Counted from the first letter of the stretch, positions 1 through 6,655 are shown. The stretch: 34,736 bases of DNA from a bacterium (GCA_030643545.1 DAOWLE010000031.1:1-34736); one strand, 5' to 3'. Program-made: numbers and translations. The notes: generated by a model from the sequence alone, not told the origin.

Positions 1-197
1 AATCCGACAATAATTTTCAGAAGCACGCTTTTGCCGATTCCATTAAAGCCGACAATAGCAATTCTGTCTTTCTGATCCACCTTTAAATCAACGCCGGAAA
101 AAATTTCCCGCGCGCCAAAATTTTTGGATACTTTGCTTAAAATCAACAATGGATTTTCCGTTGGCAAAGATTTAATTTTAAGATTGTTTTTTAACAT
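1..197 (-). CDS. ABC-F family ATP-binding protein, N-terminal 65 residues (C-terminal part outside the window)
   Basis: The gene reads leftward from an ATG at 197-195 and runs off the left edge. About 65 residues are visible. They contain an N-terminal strand block (LLILSKVSKNFGAREIF), an acidic turn, then DRIAIVG and a Walker A of the form GFNGIGKSVLLKI. The DRIAIVGxNGxGKSxLLKI context is typical of the first ATPase domain of soluble ABC-F proteins (EttA, Uup and antibiotic-resistance ARE types), which act on the ribosome E site and are not transporters. An oddity is Val where GKST is usual. The coding start is preceded by a roughly 370-nt leader holding a candidate leader peptide and intrinsic terminator, an arrangement known for several drug-inducible ABC-F genes. 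The second ATPase domain and linker cannot be seen, so a transporter ATPase is not fully excluded. Confidence 0.8.
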   Translation of the reverse strand, partial: MLKNNLKIKSLPTENPLLILSKVSKNFGAREIFSGVDLKVDQKDRIAIVGFNGIGKSVLLKIIVG

Positions 198-204
198 AAT
201 GAAA

Positions 205-375
205 GATGTCATTCCGAACCTATCAATTGTCATTCCGAACTTGTTTCGGAATCTTATCCCCCTTTTTTTTAAAGAGGGTTACGGGGATTTTTGAATTAGA
301 TCCTGAAACAAGTTCAGGATGACAAATTAAAAGTTTAGAGTCTGTCCCGAATTTATTTCGGGAATGACAAATTAA
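205..375. repeat. Cluster of palindromic intergenic repeats (CATTCCGAAC / CATCCTGAAC type)
   Basis: Several short hairpins lie in tandem: ATTCCGAAC...TTTCGGAAT near 231-253, ATCCTGAA...TTCAGGAT at 300-320, and CCCGAA...TTCGGG near 345-362, each next to GTCAT or ATGAC. A CCCC...GGGG palindrome at 258-288 separates them. A 61-codon minus-strand frame here translates to CHPELVSGS and KQVRND, the usual readout of such repeats, and is not a gene. In the minus direction the cluster forms the last part of the ABC-F mRNA leader. The final copy ends 11 bases before the start codon. Confidence 0.75.
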
Positions 376-387
376 AATTCCCCAATT

Positions 388-478
388 AAAAAACCTGCTA
401 TATTCCACAGTTTTCTTTTTAAATTTGTTTGATTTCTAAAATAAAACCAAATTAAAGAAAACCGCTAAATAGCAGGTT
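388..478 (-). terminator. Intrinsic terminator inside the ABC-F leader (attenuator candidate)
   Basis: On the minus strand AACCTGCTAT (478-469) pairs perfectly with ATAGCAGGTT (401-392). The stem is extended by GTTTTCTTT against AAAGAAAAC, and a run of six T follows (393-388). An alternative pairing exists: AAATAGC at 511-505, inside the leader ORF, is complementary to GCTATTT at 473-467, which is largely the 5' arm of the terminator. The two structures are mutually exclusive, as expected of an attenuator. Confidence 0.65.
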
Positions 479-551
479 GTATTTCGTAAAAAATAACCGT
501 ACTGGCTATTTCATTCATTTTAATAAAATTTTGCGGATTACAAATTTTCAT
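465..551 (-). CDS. Putative 28-residue leader peptide upstream of the ABC-F gene
   Basis: An ATG at 551-549, about 15 nt after the predicted transcription start, opens a 28-codon frame (MKICNPQNFI...) that ends at TAG (467-465). The stop codon lies just inside the terminator loop, next to the 5' terminator arm, so a ribosome completing or stalled at the end of this frame would cover that arm. No good Shine-Dalgarno is visible, and a four-codon frame (MSL-stop) overlaps its start. The peptide has no recognisable homology. It is called only on position between promoter and terminator, which matches ribosome-mediated attenuators of ABC-F and erm-type resistance genes. Confidence 0.45.
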   Translation of the reverse strand: MKICNPQNFIKMNEIASTVIFYEIQPAI

Positions 552-572
552 AAACTCATTTTATCTATCATT

Positions 573-601
573 AAAATAGCATATTGCAAGAAAGTTGTCA
601 A
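573..601 (-). promoter_or_regulatory. Sigma70-type promoter for the ABC-F leader transcript
   Basis: TTGACA (601-596), 17-bp spacer, TATTTT (578-573), with TGC immediately before the -10 (extended -10). Predicted start is near 566. GGATTAGGGCGGG lies directly upstream of the -35. Confidence 0.7.
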
Positions 602-602
602 T

Positions 603-712
603 CCCGCCCTAATCCTAACGCAAGTTTTTTTGTAATAGAATAACAGAGCCGTAAGGCGGCTTCGCTTTTGGTTTATTGATAATAGAAAGTCATACTTTGG
701 GATTAGGGCGGG
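603..712. repeat. 13-bp inverted repeat (CCCGCCCTAATCC / GGATTAGGGCGGG) between divergent promoters
   Basis: CCCGCCCTAATCC at 603-615 is the exact reverse complement of 700-712. Each arm lies upstream of a promoter pointing outward: ABC-F leader on minus, tRNA-Ile on plus. GTCAA occurs on both sides (597-601 and 713-717), so a small inserted element with 5-bp target duplication is an alternative. The interior carries a small hairpin (AGCCG...CGGCT) and no ORF. Related sequence occurs beside promoters at 9957-9971 and 6459-6472. Confidence 0.6.
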
Positions 713-725
713 GTCAAATTTTTTC

Positions 726-753
726 TTGCCAAAAAAGTAAAATTTGTTATAAT
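726..753 (+). promoter_or_regulatory. Promoter of the tRNA-Ile / tRNA-Ala / thiol-transporter unit
   Basis: TTGCCA (726-731), 16-bp spacer, TATAAT (748-753), with TGT before the -10. Start predicted near 760, about 20 nt before the tRNA. Confidence 0.65.
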
Positions 754-780
754 AAATGTGGATAAAGGAAAAATAAATTT

Positions 781-854
781 GGGCGTATAGCTCAGTTGGT
801 TAGAGCGTTTCACTGATAATGAAGAGGTCCCTGGTTCGAATCCAGGTACGCCCA
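781..854 (+). tRNA. tRNA-Ile (GAU)
   Basis: Full cloverleaf: 7-bp acceptor GGGCGTA/TACGCCC, D arm GCTC...GAGC, anticodon loop CTGATAA giving GAT, T arm with GGTTCGAATCC. Discriminator A at 854. The 3' CCA is not encoded (CAA follows). Confidence 0.96.
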
Positions 855-897
855 CAAGGAAATTGAAAATGTAAAAATCAAAATGTAAAATTAAAGT

Positions 898-921
898 GTA
901 AATTTTCTGTTGAAAATTTAC
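898..921 (+). terminator. AT-rich hairpin between the two tRNAs (weak terminator or processing signal)
   Basis: A perfect 10-bp stem GTAAATTTTC / GAAAATTTAC with a TGTT loop, followed by TTATATTTT. It is AT-rich and the T tract is interrupted, so termination would be partial. The next tRNA shows no clear promoter of its own, which favours read-through. Confidence 0.4.
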
Positions 922-975
922 TTATATTTTAAAAATAGTTTTGAGATTTAATTTTTAATTTTTTGAGATATTTCC

Positions 976-1047
976 GGGCCTTTAGCTCAATGGTAGAGCA
1001 TCGGTTTTGCATACCGAAGGTTGGGAGTTCAACTCTCCCAAGGTCCA
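976..1047 (+). tRNA. tRNA-Ala (UGC)
   Basis: 72-nt cloverleaf: acceptor GGGCCTT/AAGGTCC with one G-U pair, D arm GCTC...GAGC, anticodon loop TTTGCAT giving TGC, T arm GGGAG-TTCAACT-CTCCC. CCA is not encoded. The next gene starts 18 nt downstream, so it is probably cotranscribed. Confidence 0.96.
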
Positions 1048-1065
1048 CTTGATACCAAACTTATA

Positions 1066-2790
1066 ATGAAGATAAAAAACAAAAACTGGACTCTAAAATT
1101 CATATTTTTAACTGCTATTTGTCTTTTAGCCGGCGCAGGCGGATTTAGTTTTGCCTTTGCTGAAGATAGTTCTCCAAGTTCTACAACTTGCGCAGTTTAT
1201 TTTACTTATATTGGTTGTCCTAATTGCGCTCAAGTTGATCCTGTTGTTTTAACCGAATGGACAAAAAAATACCCTGAATTAGCAATTATTGAATATGTGT
1301 GGAAAGGCGGAGATTGGCAGGATCCAAATTCCCAATTTTTTGGAGAATTTGCTAAAGAATATAAAACTCAAGCCGCTGTTCCTCAATTAGTTTTTGATAA
1401 AAAAAATATCAGGTTGGGCGGAATGGATGTTCCTCAAGGAGAAAAGAATATTAAAGCTTTAACTTCAAATCCTTGTCCTTTAATAAATGAAACTGTGTTT
1501 TGGGAAAATCTTGATTTAAACAAATTAAAAGCCAAACCAAAAATTTGGGCCAATGGAAGAATTTTAATAAAGAAAGACAATGGCTGGCTCTTTCAATGGA
1601 ATGGAAAATCTTTTTCAAAAGATTCTAAGAATATAATCGGAGATAGGGCTATAACCAATAAATTAGCAAAAGAATTGCTTTTTACTGAAAATATTTCTAA
1701 TATTCTTCAGGGATATAAATTTGAAATTGTAGAGCCCAAAAGAGCTGATTTTTCAGGGATTGCTTCTTCAGATTCAGAAGTTATTCCTTATGCTGAATTT
1801 GAAAATGCGATAAAAATAAACCCGATTAAAAATGAAGCTACTTTGGCAAAAGGGGCAGCTACGTCGAACAAGGAAGCTTTAGGTGGCAAGGTCTCCTTCG
1901 CTCCCGCCTCCGCCGAGGTTATGGCGGACAAGAAAGCTACGGCGGGCGAAGAAGAAATTGATTTACCAATCTTTGGTAAAATAAAAACTGACGGGTTTTC
2001 TTTGCCGGTTTTAACTGCCTTTTTAGCTATTGTTGATGGTTTGACTAATCCCTGTGGATTTTTTGTTATATTTTTCCTTTTATCTGCTTTAATAAGTTTA
2101 GCCGGAGCTAGAAAAAAAATGTTTTTAGTTGGAGGAATTTTTATATTCTTTTTCGCTCTTTACTATTTCTTGTTTATGGCGGTTTTACTCAATATTTTTA
2201 TGCTTGGAAAAGAAATTGCGATTTTGACTATCATCGCCGGGGGAATATGTATTTTGACTGGCTTATTAAATATTAAGGATTATTTTCTATTTCAAAAAGG
2301 AATTTCTCTTTCTCTTTCCAAAAATAAAAAATTAAAGTTTGAACAGAGAGTTAAAAATTTAAGTTTGACTAAATCCACTTCAGCTTTGATCATTGGAACA
2401 GTTATCATAGCTAGCGCAATAAGCTTAGTGGCAATTGCCTGCACTTTCGGCATTCCGTTGGCTTACACTAAAATTTTAACTTCAAAATCTTTGCCTTTTC
2501 TACAGTATTATCTTTATTTAATTTTCTATAATCTGATTTACATTATTCCAATGGCAACTATTGTTTCAATTTTTGCGATAACATTGGGCAAGAAAACATT
2601 TGGAAAAAAATGGATCAGAAGATTAAAACTTGTTTCTGGATTCATAATTTTATTTTTGGGATCAGCGCTTATTTGGAATTATATTTTATTAGAAAATATT
2701 GCTTTTATTTTTCAGATTATAATTGCCGCTATCGTTCTTTCCGGATTGATTATTTCTATCCCGCGCCTTTTAAAAATATTCCGCCGTTGA
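1066..2790 (+). CDS. Membrane thiol-disulfide interchange protein: thioredoxin-like domain fused to a CcdA/DsbD-type transmembrane domain
   Basis: A 574-residue protein. Residues 1-32 are a signal anchor or signal peptide. Residues 40-135 form a thioredoxin-like domain with the redox motif C51-P-N-C54. Residues 140-240 are a soluble spacer and 261-296 a low-complexity linker. From 310 on there are about six to seven membrane helices with NPCG (C330) and AIACTFG (C459), the two membrane cysteines expected of CcdA/DsbD proteins that carry electrons across the membrane. The inferred role is to pass cytosolic reductant to extracytoplasmic thiols. An upstream in-frame codon at 1021 lies inside tRNA-Ala, so the ATG at 1066 was chosen. 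The linker is encoded by a GC-rich palindromic repeat unlike the rest of the gene. Domain order (thioredoxin first, membrane domain second) differs from DsbD, where thioredoxin is C-terminal. Confidence 0.82.
   Translation: MKIKNKNWTLKFIFLTAICLLAGAGGFSFAFAEDSSPSSTTCAVYFTYIGCPNCAQVDPVVLTEWTKKYPELAIIEYVWKGGDWQDPNSQFFGEFAKEYKTQAAVPQLVFDKKNIRLGGMDVPQGEKNIKALTSNPCPLINETVFWENLDLNKLKAKPKIWANGRILIKKDNGWLFQWNGKSFSKDSKNIIGDRAITNKLAKELLFTENISNILQGYKFEIVEPKRADFSGIASSDSEVIPYAEFENAIKINPIKNEATLAKGAATSNKEALGGKVSFAPASAEVMADKKATAGEEEIDLPIFGKIKTDGFSLPVLTAFLAIVDGLTNPCGFFVIFFLLSALISLAGARKKMFLVGGIFIFFFALYYFLFMAVLLNIFMLGKEIAILTIIAGGICILTGLLNIKDYFLFQKGISLSLSKNKKLKFEQRVKNLSLTKSTSALIIGTVIIASAISLVAIACTFGIPLAYTKILTSKSLPFLQYYLYLIFYNLIYIIPMATIVSIFAITLGKKTFGKKWIRRLKLVSGFIILFLGSALIWNYILLENIAFIFQIIIAAIVLSGLIISIPRLLKIFRR
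1885..1950. repeat. GC-rich palindromic repeat inserted in frame in the linker of the thiol-transporter gene
   Basis: Nested inverted repeats CCCGCC (1903-1908)/GGCGGG (1941-1946) and TCCGCC (1909-1914)/GGCGGA (1923-1928) sit in an otherwise AT-rich gene. The same TCCGCC...GGCGGA theme recurs intergenically at 13838-13868. It encodes the Ala/Gly/Lys-rich linker and keeps the frame open. Confidence 0.65.
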
Positions 2791-2870
2791 TTGCCGAATA
2801 ATGATATAAAAAGGTTGCGAGGTTAATTGATTTCTTTCAAAAAAGGAAATGTGAATAAAAATAAAAAAAA

Positions 2871-3045
2871 TTTGTTGCTAAATTAAAATTTGGATAAATA
2901 TTGTCGCCCCGCCTTTTTTGAAAAAAAGAGCGGGACACTCAATTTTATAGCTAAATCATAGATTTAGATAAATGCTATCCCGTACTAAAAATTTATGTGC
3001 GGGACGCTGTAATTTGTTGCTAAATCAAAGATTTAGACAAATTAC
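2871..3045 (+). promoter_or_regulatory. Three tandem structured units in the leader of the TM-helix protein gene
   Basis: GCTAAAT recurs at 2877, 2950 and 3019 (periods 73 and 69 bp). In units two and three it forms the hairpin CTAAATC-nnn-GATTTAG. Units one and two also carry a GC-armed hairpin: CCCGC...GCGGG near 2908-2934 and TCCCGTAC...GTGCGGGA near 2978-3004. The last unit runs into a near-perfect ribosome binding site AGGAGGTG (3051-3058), 7 nt before the start. No ORF is visible between 2791 and 3065. The repeat may be a cis-regulatory RNA or a repeat family; nothing recognised matches. Confidence 0.5.
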
Positions 3046-3065
3046 GCGAGAGGAGGTGAAAATAA

Positions 3066-3764
3066 ATGAGTTTTATTGAAAATTGGGGAATGGCAGTTAA
3101 TGATTCAGTAATAAATCTCTGGACAAGATTTATTGAATTTCTGCCTAACTTAATCGGAGCGATTTTGGTTTTTATTATTGGCTATTTTGTCGCAGTAATT
3201 CTGGGAAAATTAGTCAGAAAAATTCTACAGACATTGCAAATTGACCAGGCAATTGAAAAAACTGAAATCAAAGCAAGATTTGAAAGTTCAGGCGTCAAGC
3301 TTAATATTGCCAAAATCGGAGGAGATTTAACTAAATGGCTTTTGATTTTAGTATTTTTAGCCGCGGCAACTGATATTTTAGGATGGAACCAGGTAACAGC
3401 TTTCTTTATTACCATTCTCGCTTACATTCCAAATGTTATTATCGCCATTATCATTCTGATCGTTGCCGCTTTAGTAGCCGACTTTCTTTCCAAGGCGGTT
3501 AAAGGTTCAGTAACAGTGGCAAAAGTCAGTTCAGCAAATTTTTTGGCTTCAGTAACACGCTGGACTGTTTTAATTTTTGCGGCTTTAATGGCTTTGGATC
3601 AGTTAGGAATGGAAATGTCTTTGATTAAAATTCTCTTTACCGGCTTAGTAGGAATGGTCGCTATTGCCGGAGGTTTGGCATTCGGTTTGGGCGGAAAAGA
3701 TTTAGCTGGAGATTTTCTGAAAGATTTAAAAAAGGATGTTTCTGAAAAAGAGTCAGAGGAATAA
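3066..3764 (+). CDS. Small conductance channel-like membrane protein (conserved TM-helix repeat, MscS-related)
   Basis: A 232-residue, mostly hydrophobic protein with about five membrane segments: residues ~24-50, ~88-105, ~115-145, ~170-185 and ~190-215. The motif LPNLIGAILVFIIGYFVA and its imperfect second copy (YIPNVIIAIIILIVAALVA) are the hallmark of the conserved TM-helix family of small membrane proteins related to MscS and CmpX. The glycine-rich helix AIAGGLAFGLGGKDLA near the C-terminus resembles the pore helix of MscS. The cytoplasmic beta domain of a full MscS is absent and the protein ends in an acidic Lys/Glu tail. The start is fixed by a strong AGGAGGTG. Its leader is an unusual triple repeat. 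Inferred role: osmotic or membrane-stress response. Confidence 0.72.
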   Translation: MSFIENWGMAVNDSVINLWTRFIEFLPNLIGAILVFIIGYFVAVILGKLVRKILQTLQIDQAIEKTEIKARFESSGVKLNIAKIGGDLTKWLLILVFLAAATDILGWNQVTAFFITILAYIPNVIIAIIILIVAALVADFLSKAVKGSVTVAKVSSANFLASVTRWTVLIFAALMALDQLGMEMSLIKILFTGLVGMVAIAGGLAFGLGGKDLAGDFLKDLKKDVSEKESEE

Positions 3765-3796
3765 TTCAGAGAAATAATACATAAACGAAAATTTAA

Positions 3797-3825
3797 TTGA
3801 AATTTAATTAAATAAGTATTTTAAT
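3797..3825 (+). promoter_or_regulatory. Possible promoter for the hydrogenase gene
   Basis: TTGAAA (3797-3802), 17-bp spacer, TTTAAT (3820-3825). It is followed by an AT-rich palindrome with CCC...GGG arms (about 3828-3852). This is a moderate match in AT-rich DNA. Confidence 0.35.
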
Positions 3826-3906
3826 ACCCGAAATATTAATATTTTTTTGGGAGTGTTATTATTAATTGAGTGGAAGTTAGTATGAATTATCAAAACAAAC
3901 ATCAAA

Positions 3907-5658
3907 ATGAAAAAGGCGCAACAAATAAAAATAACAATTAATAAGAAAAAGATAAAAGCTGGCGAGAACCAGACAATTTTGGAGGCGGCGGAAGAAAATG
4001 GAATTGAAATTCCGAGTTTGTGCTATCATTCTGATTTAAAAATAAAATCCAACTGTCGTGTTTGCTTAGTGGAAATAAAAGGGCGGAAAGGATTGCATCC
4101 GTCTTGTTCAACAAAAATAGAAAGCGGAATGGAAATTATTACTGAATCGCCAAAAATCAGCCGGGCGAGAAAAATTAATTTAGAATTGGTTTTTGCCCAG
4201 CATCGCGAAGAATGCGACGATTGCATTTGGAATTTTGACTGCCAGCTTCTTGCTTTGGCAAAAAAATACAAGGTTAAAATAGACAGATTTATTGACCGCA
4301 AAAAAGATTATCCGGTTTATAAATTCGGGCCGTCAATTGAATTTGACAGTTCAAAATGCATTAACTGCGGAAACTGCGTTGAAGTTTGCCAAAATCAAGG
4401 AGTAAATTTTTTGGAAGCAAGAAAACAAAATAATTTTTTAGAAGTAGTTCCCACAAAAGATAAAAACAAAGATTGTATTTATTGTGGACAGTGCATTGTC
4501 CATTGCCCGTCTGGTGCTTTTGAAGCAGTCGGAGAATTTGAAAAAGTGAGTGAGCCGCTCCGCAATAAAAATAAAATTGTTGTTTTTCAGTTTGCTCCGG
4601 CAATCAGGACAAGCATCGGCGAAGAATTTGGTCTGCCTTTTGGCGAAATCGTCACTGAAAAACTTATCGGCGCTATTAAAAAATTAGGCGCTGATAAAAT
4701 TTTTGATGTGAGCGTTGGCGCCGACTTTACAACCATTGAAGAAGCAGACGAACTTATTGAAAGATTAGGAAACAGAAAAAATCTTCCGATGTTCACTTCC
4801 TGTTGTCCGTCATGGGTAAAATTTATTGAGTTTAATTATCCGGAATTTATTCCTAATTTAGCGACAACCAGATCGCCGCAAATTATTCTGGGTGGATTGA
4901 TTAAAACTTATTGGGCAAAAAAAGAAAATATTGATCCGAAAAAAATAATTGTTATTTCTGTAATGCCTTGTGTTGCCAAAAAATTTGAAATTCAAAGAAA
5001 AGAATTAAAAATTAATGAAATGAAACCGGTTGATTATGTTTTAACAACCCGCGAACTGGCTTATTTATTTATCAAGCATAAAATTGATTTAAAAAAAGTT
5101 AAGCCGGAAAAAGCTGATAATCCTTTGGGAATTCCGAGCGGCGCCGGAGTAATTTACGGGGCGAGCGGCGGAGTAATGGAATCGGCTTTAAGAACGGTTT
5201 ACGCAAAACTTGCAAAAAAAAGATTGCCAAAAATAGAATTCACCCCGTTAAATGGTTGCCAAACAAATTTAACAGGGTTAAAAAAAGTGAGGGGAATGGA
5301 TGAAGTTAAAAAAGCAAACATTAAAATTGACGACAGAATAATTAAAATAGCAGTGGTGAACGGATTGGGAAACGCCAAGAAAATTTTGGAAGAACTTAAA
5401 GAAAATCCTAAAAAATACGATGCGGTGGAAGTGATGGCTTGTCCTGGCGGATGCATTGGCGGCGGGGGACAGCCAGTGCCGGCTGACAATGAAATCAGAA
5501 AAGAAAGGGCAAGCAGGCTTTATCAAATTGACACAAAAAATAAAATACGATTGGCTCATGAAAATCCGATTGTCAAAAAAGTTTATAGGGAATTTTTAAA
5601 TAAAAAAAACAGGCGTTTGATTTGCCATACGAAGTATAACGCAAAACGCAAAAGTTAA
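3907..5658 (+). CDS. hydA: [FeFe] hydrogenase, group A, M3-type catalytic subunit
   Basis: Catalyses reversible H2 formation from protons and ferredoxin or NAD(P)H-derived electrons. The 583 residues carry, in order, a plant-type [2Fe-2S] domain (C39, C50, C53, C67), the His-ligated [4Fe-4S] motif (H99, C103, C106, C112), two [4Fe-4S] ferredoxin motifs (C151-C161 and C190-C200), and the H-cluster domain. All three H-cluster signatures are intact: TSCCPSW (C299, C300), MPCVAKKFE (C355) and ACPGGCIGGGGQP (C512, C516). A HydS-like tail (SRLYQID...AHENPIVKKVYREFL) follows. The domain set matches clostridial CpI and the catalytic subunit of bifurcating HydABC enzymes. No maturase genes are in the window. 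A NuoF-like gene lies 1.2 kb downstream. The last ~18 residues are an extension encoded by a hairpin repeat. No Shine-Dalgarno is evident. Confidence 0.96.
   Translation: MKKAQQIKITINKKKIKAGENQTILEAAEENGIEIPSLCYHSDLKIKSNCRVCLVEIKGRKGLHPSCSTKIESGMEIITESPKISRARKINLELVFAQHREECDDCIWNFDCQLLALAKKYKVKIDRFIDRKKDYPVYKFGPSIEFDSSKCINCGNCVEVCQNQGVNFLEARKQNNFLEVVPTKDKNKDCIYCGQCIVHCPSGAFEAVGEFEKVSEPLRNKNKIVVFQFAPAIRTSIGEEFGLPFGEIVTEKLIGAIKKLGADKIFDVSVGADFTTIEEADELIERLGNRKNLPMFTSCCPSWVKFIEFNYPEFIPNLATTRSPQIILGGLIKTYWAKKENIDPKKIIVISVMPCVAKKFEIQRKELKINEMKPVDYVLTTRELAYLFIKHKIDLKKVKPEKADNPLGIPSGAGVIYGASGGVMESALRTVYAKLAKKRLPKIEFTPLNGCQTNLTGLKKVRGMDEVKKANIKIDDRIIKIAVVNGLGNAKKILEELKENPKKYDAVEVMACPGGCIGGGGQPVPADNEIRKERASRLYQIDTKNKIRLAHENPIVKKVYREFLNKKNRRLICHTKYNAKRKS
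5613..5649. repeat. Hairpin repeat forming the 3' end of hydA
   Basis: GCGTTT (5613-5618) pairs with AAACGC (5644-5649), and an inner ATAC-GAA-GTAT hairpin lies between. It encodes the non-homologous C-terminal tail of the hydrogenase just before the stop. Confidence 0.45.
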
Positions 5659-5704
5659 AGTTCAAAGCTACATTTAACATTTAATTAATCTTTAAACAAA
5701 AAAT

Positions 5705-6364
5705 ATGAATATTATTTGGTACGGACAAAGTTGTTTTAAACTTTCCTCTTCAGCGAAAAATTTATCCGGCGAACCAATCACGCTTATTACTGATCCGTTT
5801 GACAAATCAATCGGTTTAAATCCGCCGCGAACAAGCGCCGACATTGTCACCGTTAGCCATCAACATAAAGATCATAATAATGTTGCCGCGATTAAAAACG
5901 ATCCGTTCATTGTTGACGGACCGGGCGAATATGAAATCAAAGGAATAACTATTGAAGGAATTCCTTCTTTCCATAACAAAAAACAGGGAGCTGAACGAGG
6001 AGACAATACGATTTATGTAATTAAAATGGACGAAATAAAAATTTGCCATCTTGGCGATCTCGGACATTCTTTAACTGACGAGCAAATGGCAAAAATTGAC
6101 GGTATTGATATTTTAATGATTCCGGTTGGCGGAAATTATACGCTTTCATGGGATGAAGCCGATTCAGTTATTAACCAGATTGAACCGAGAATTGTTATTC
6201 CGATGCATTATCATTTGCCCGGGTTAAAAATTAAACTTGATCCGGTTGATAAATTTTGCAAAGAAATGGGCGTTTCCACAAAAGAAACCGTTTCAAAAAT
6301 CAGTTTAAAGAAAAAAGACCTTCCGCAAGAGAAGACAGAAGTAATGGTGATGGGGTTAAAGTAG
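5705..6364 (+). CDS. MBL-fold metal-dependent hydrolase (UPF0173/YtkL-like)
   Basis: A 219-residue metallo-beta-lactamase-fold protein. The metal motif HQHKDH (H52, H54, D56, H57) is followed by a VDGPGEYEI segment, then GDLGH near 118-122 and a C-terminal IPMHYH motif, so all expected metal ligands are present. The short N-terminal strand block (MNIIWYGQSCFKL) is typical of the small zinc-dependent hydrolases of the UPF0173 group, whose substrates are mostly unknown. It follows the hydrogenase by about 45 nt in the same direction and may be cotranscribed, but no functional link to hydrogen metabolism can be read from the sequence. It lacks the flavodiiron extension of MBL proteins that reduce O2 or NO. 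Confidence 0.85.
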   Translation: MNIIWYGQSCFKLSSSAKNLSGEPITLITDPFDKSIGLNPPRTSADIVTVSHQHKDHNNVAAIKNDPFIVDGPGEYEIKGITIEGIPSFHNKKQGAERGDNTIYVIKMDEIKICHLGDLGHSLTDEQMAKIDGIDILMIPVGGNYTLSWDEADSVINQIEPRIVIPMHYHLPGLKIKLDPVDKFCKEMGVSTKETVSKISLKKKDLPQEKTEVMVMGLK

Positions 6365-6440
6365 GGGAAAGTTCATAAAGTGGAAAGTCCATAAAGTTTA
6401 TAAAGTCAAAAGTTCATAAAGTTGTAAAATTTATAAAGTT
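6365..6440 (+). repeat. Degenerate tandem repeat with ATAAAGT core
   Basis: Five copies of (C/T)ATAAAGT at about 6374, 6390, 6399, 6415 and 6432, embedded in longer AAAGTTCATAAAGT-like units. No ORF. It lies upstream of the microprotein promoter. Function unknown. Confidence 0.55.
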
Positions 6441-6472
6441 TTTAGAAATTTTTTGAAAGAATTAGAACGGGG

Positions 6473-6501
6473 TTGACATTTTTTGTCAATCCTGTTATTT
6501 T
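6473..6501 (+). promoter_or_regulatory. Promoter with overlapping palindromic operator for the Cys/His microprotein
   Basis: TTGACA (6473-6478), 17-bp spacer, TATTTT (6496-6501), with TGT before the -10. The -35 is the left arm of a perfect palindrome TTGACA-TTTTT-TGTCAA (6473-6489), a possible repressor site. ATTAGAACGGGG just upstream resembles the motif beside the promoters at 601 and 9956. Confidence 0.65.
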
Positions 6502-6530
6502 AAATAAGACAACAAAATTAGGATGGGAAA

Positions 6531-6650
6531 ATGACAAAAGAAAAAAATGGAGATTGTGATCCAAACAAGTGCAACATGTTTCCAGATGGAACAAGTCCTC
6601 ATAGGCATCCCGATTGCGCCTATTTTAAGGACGGAAAATGCACAAAATAA
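6531..6650 (+). CDS. 39-residue Cys/His-rich microprotein, undescribed
   Basis: A short ORF starting at ATG 6531 with AGGATGGG 5-12 nt upstream as a plausible ribosome binding site. The 39 residues contain four cysteines (C9, C14, C29, C37) and two histidines (H24, H26) in a hydrophilic chain. The segments CDPNKC, SPHRHPDC and KDGKC suggest one metal site (zinc or iron) or two disulfides; the lack of a signal peptide favours metal. It is a self-contained unit with a good promoter 30 nt upstream and an intrinsic terminator 6 nt after the stop, which strongly argues that it is real. It sits between the hydrogenase/MBL pair and the NuoF-like gene. I do not recognise the family. Confidence 0.7.
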   Translation: MTKEKNGDCDPNKCNMFPDGTSPHRHPDCAYFKDGKCTK

Positions 6651-6655
6651 AATAT

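Noticed and set aside
223-408. 61-codon minus-strand ORF
   Set aside because: Its translation is the usual readout of palindromic repeats (ELVSGS, KQVRND) and part of it is the terminator.
603-712. A small transposable element (MITE) with 13-bp inverted ends and GTCAA duplications
   Set aside because: The arms sit beside two divergent promoters and related motifs flank other promoters without a partner arm, so a regulatory reading fits better; the MITE reading is not excluded.
1021-1065. In-frame extension of the thiol-transporter ORF to a start inside tRNA-Ala
   Set aside because: The codons coincide with the tRNA T arm and acceptor; the ATG at 1066 is followed by a normal signal sequence.
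3882-3941. 19-codon ORF overlapping the hydA start as a leader peptide
   Set aside because: Low-complexity Asn/Lys codons, no ribosome binding site and no terminator nearby.
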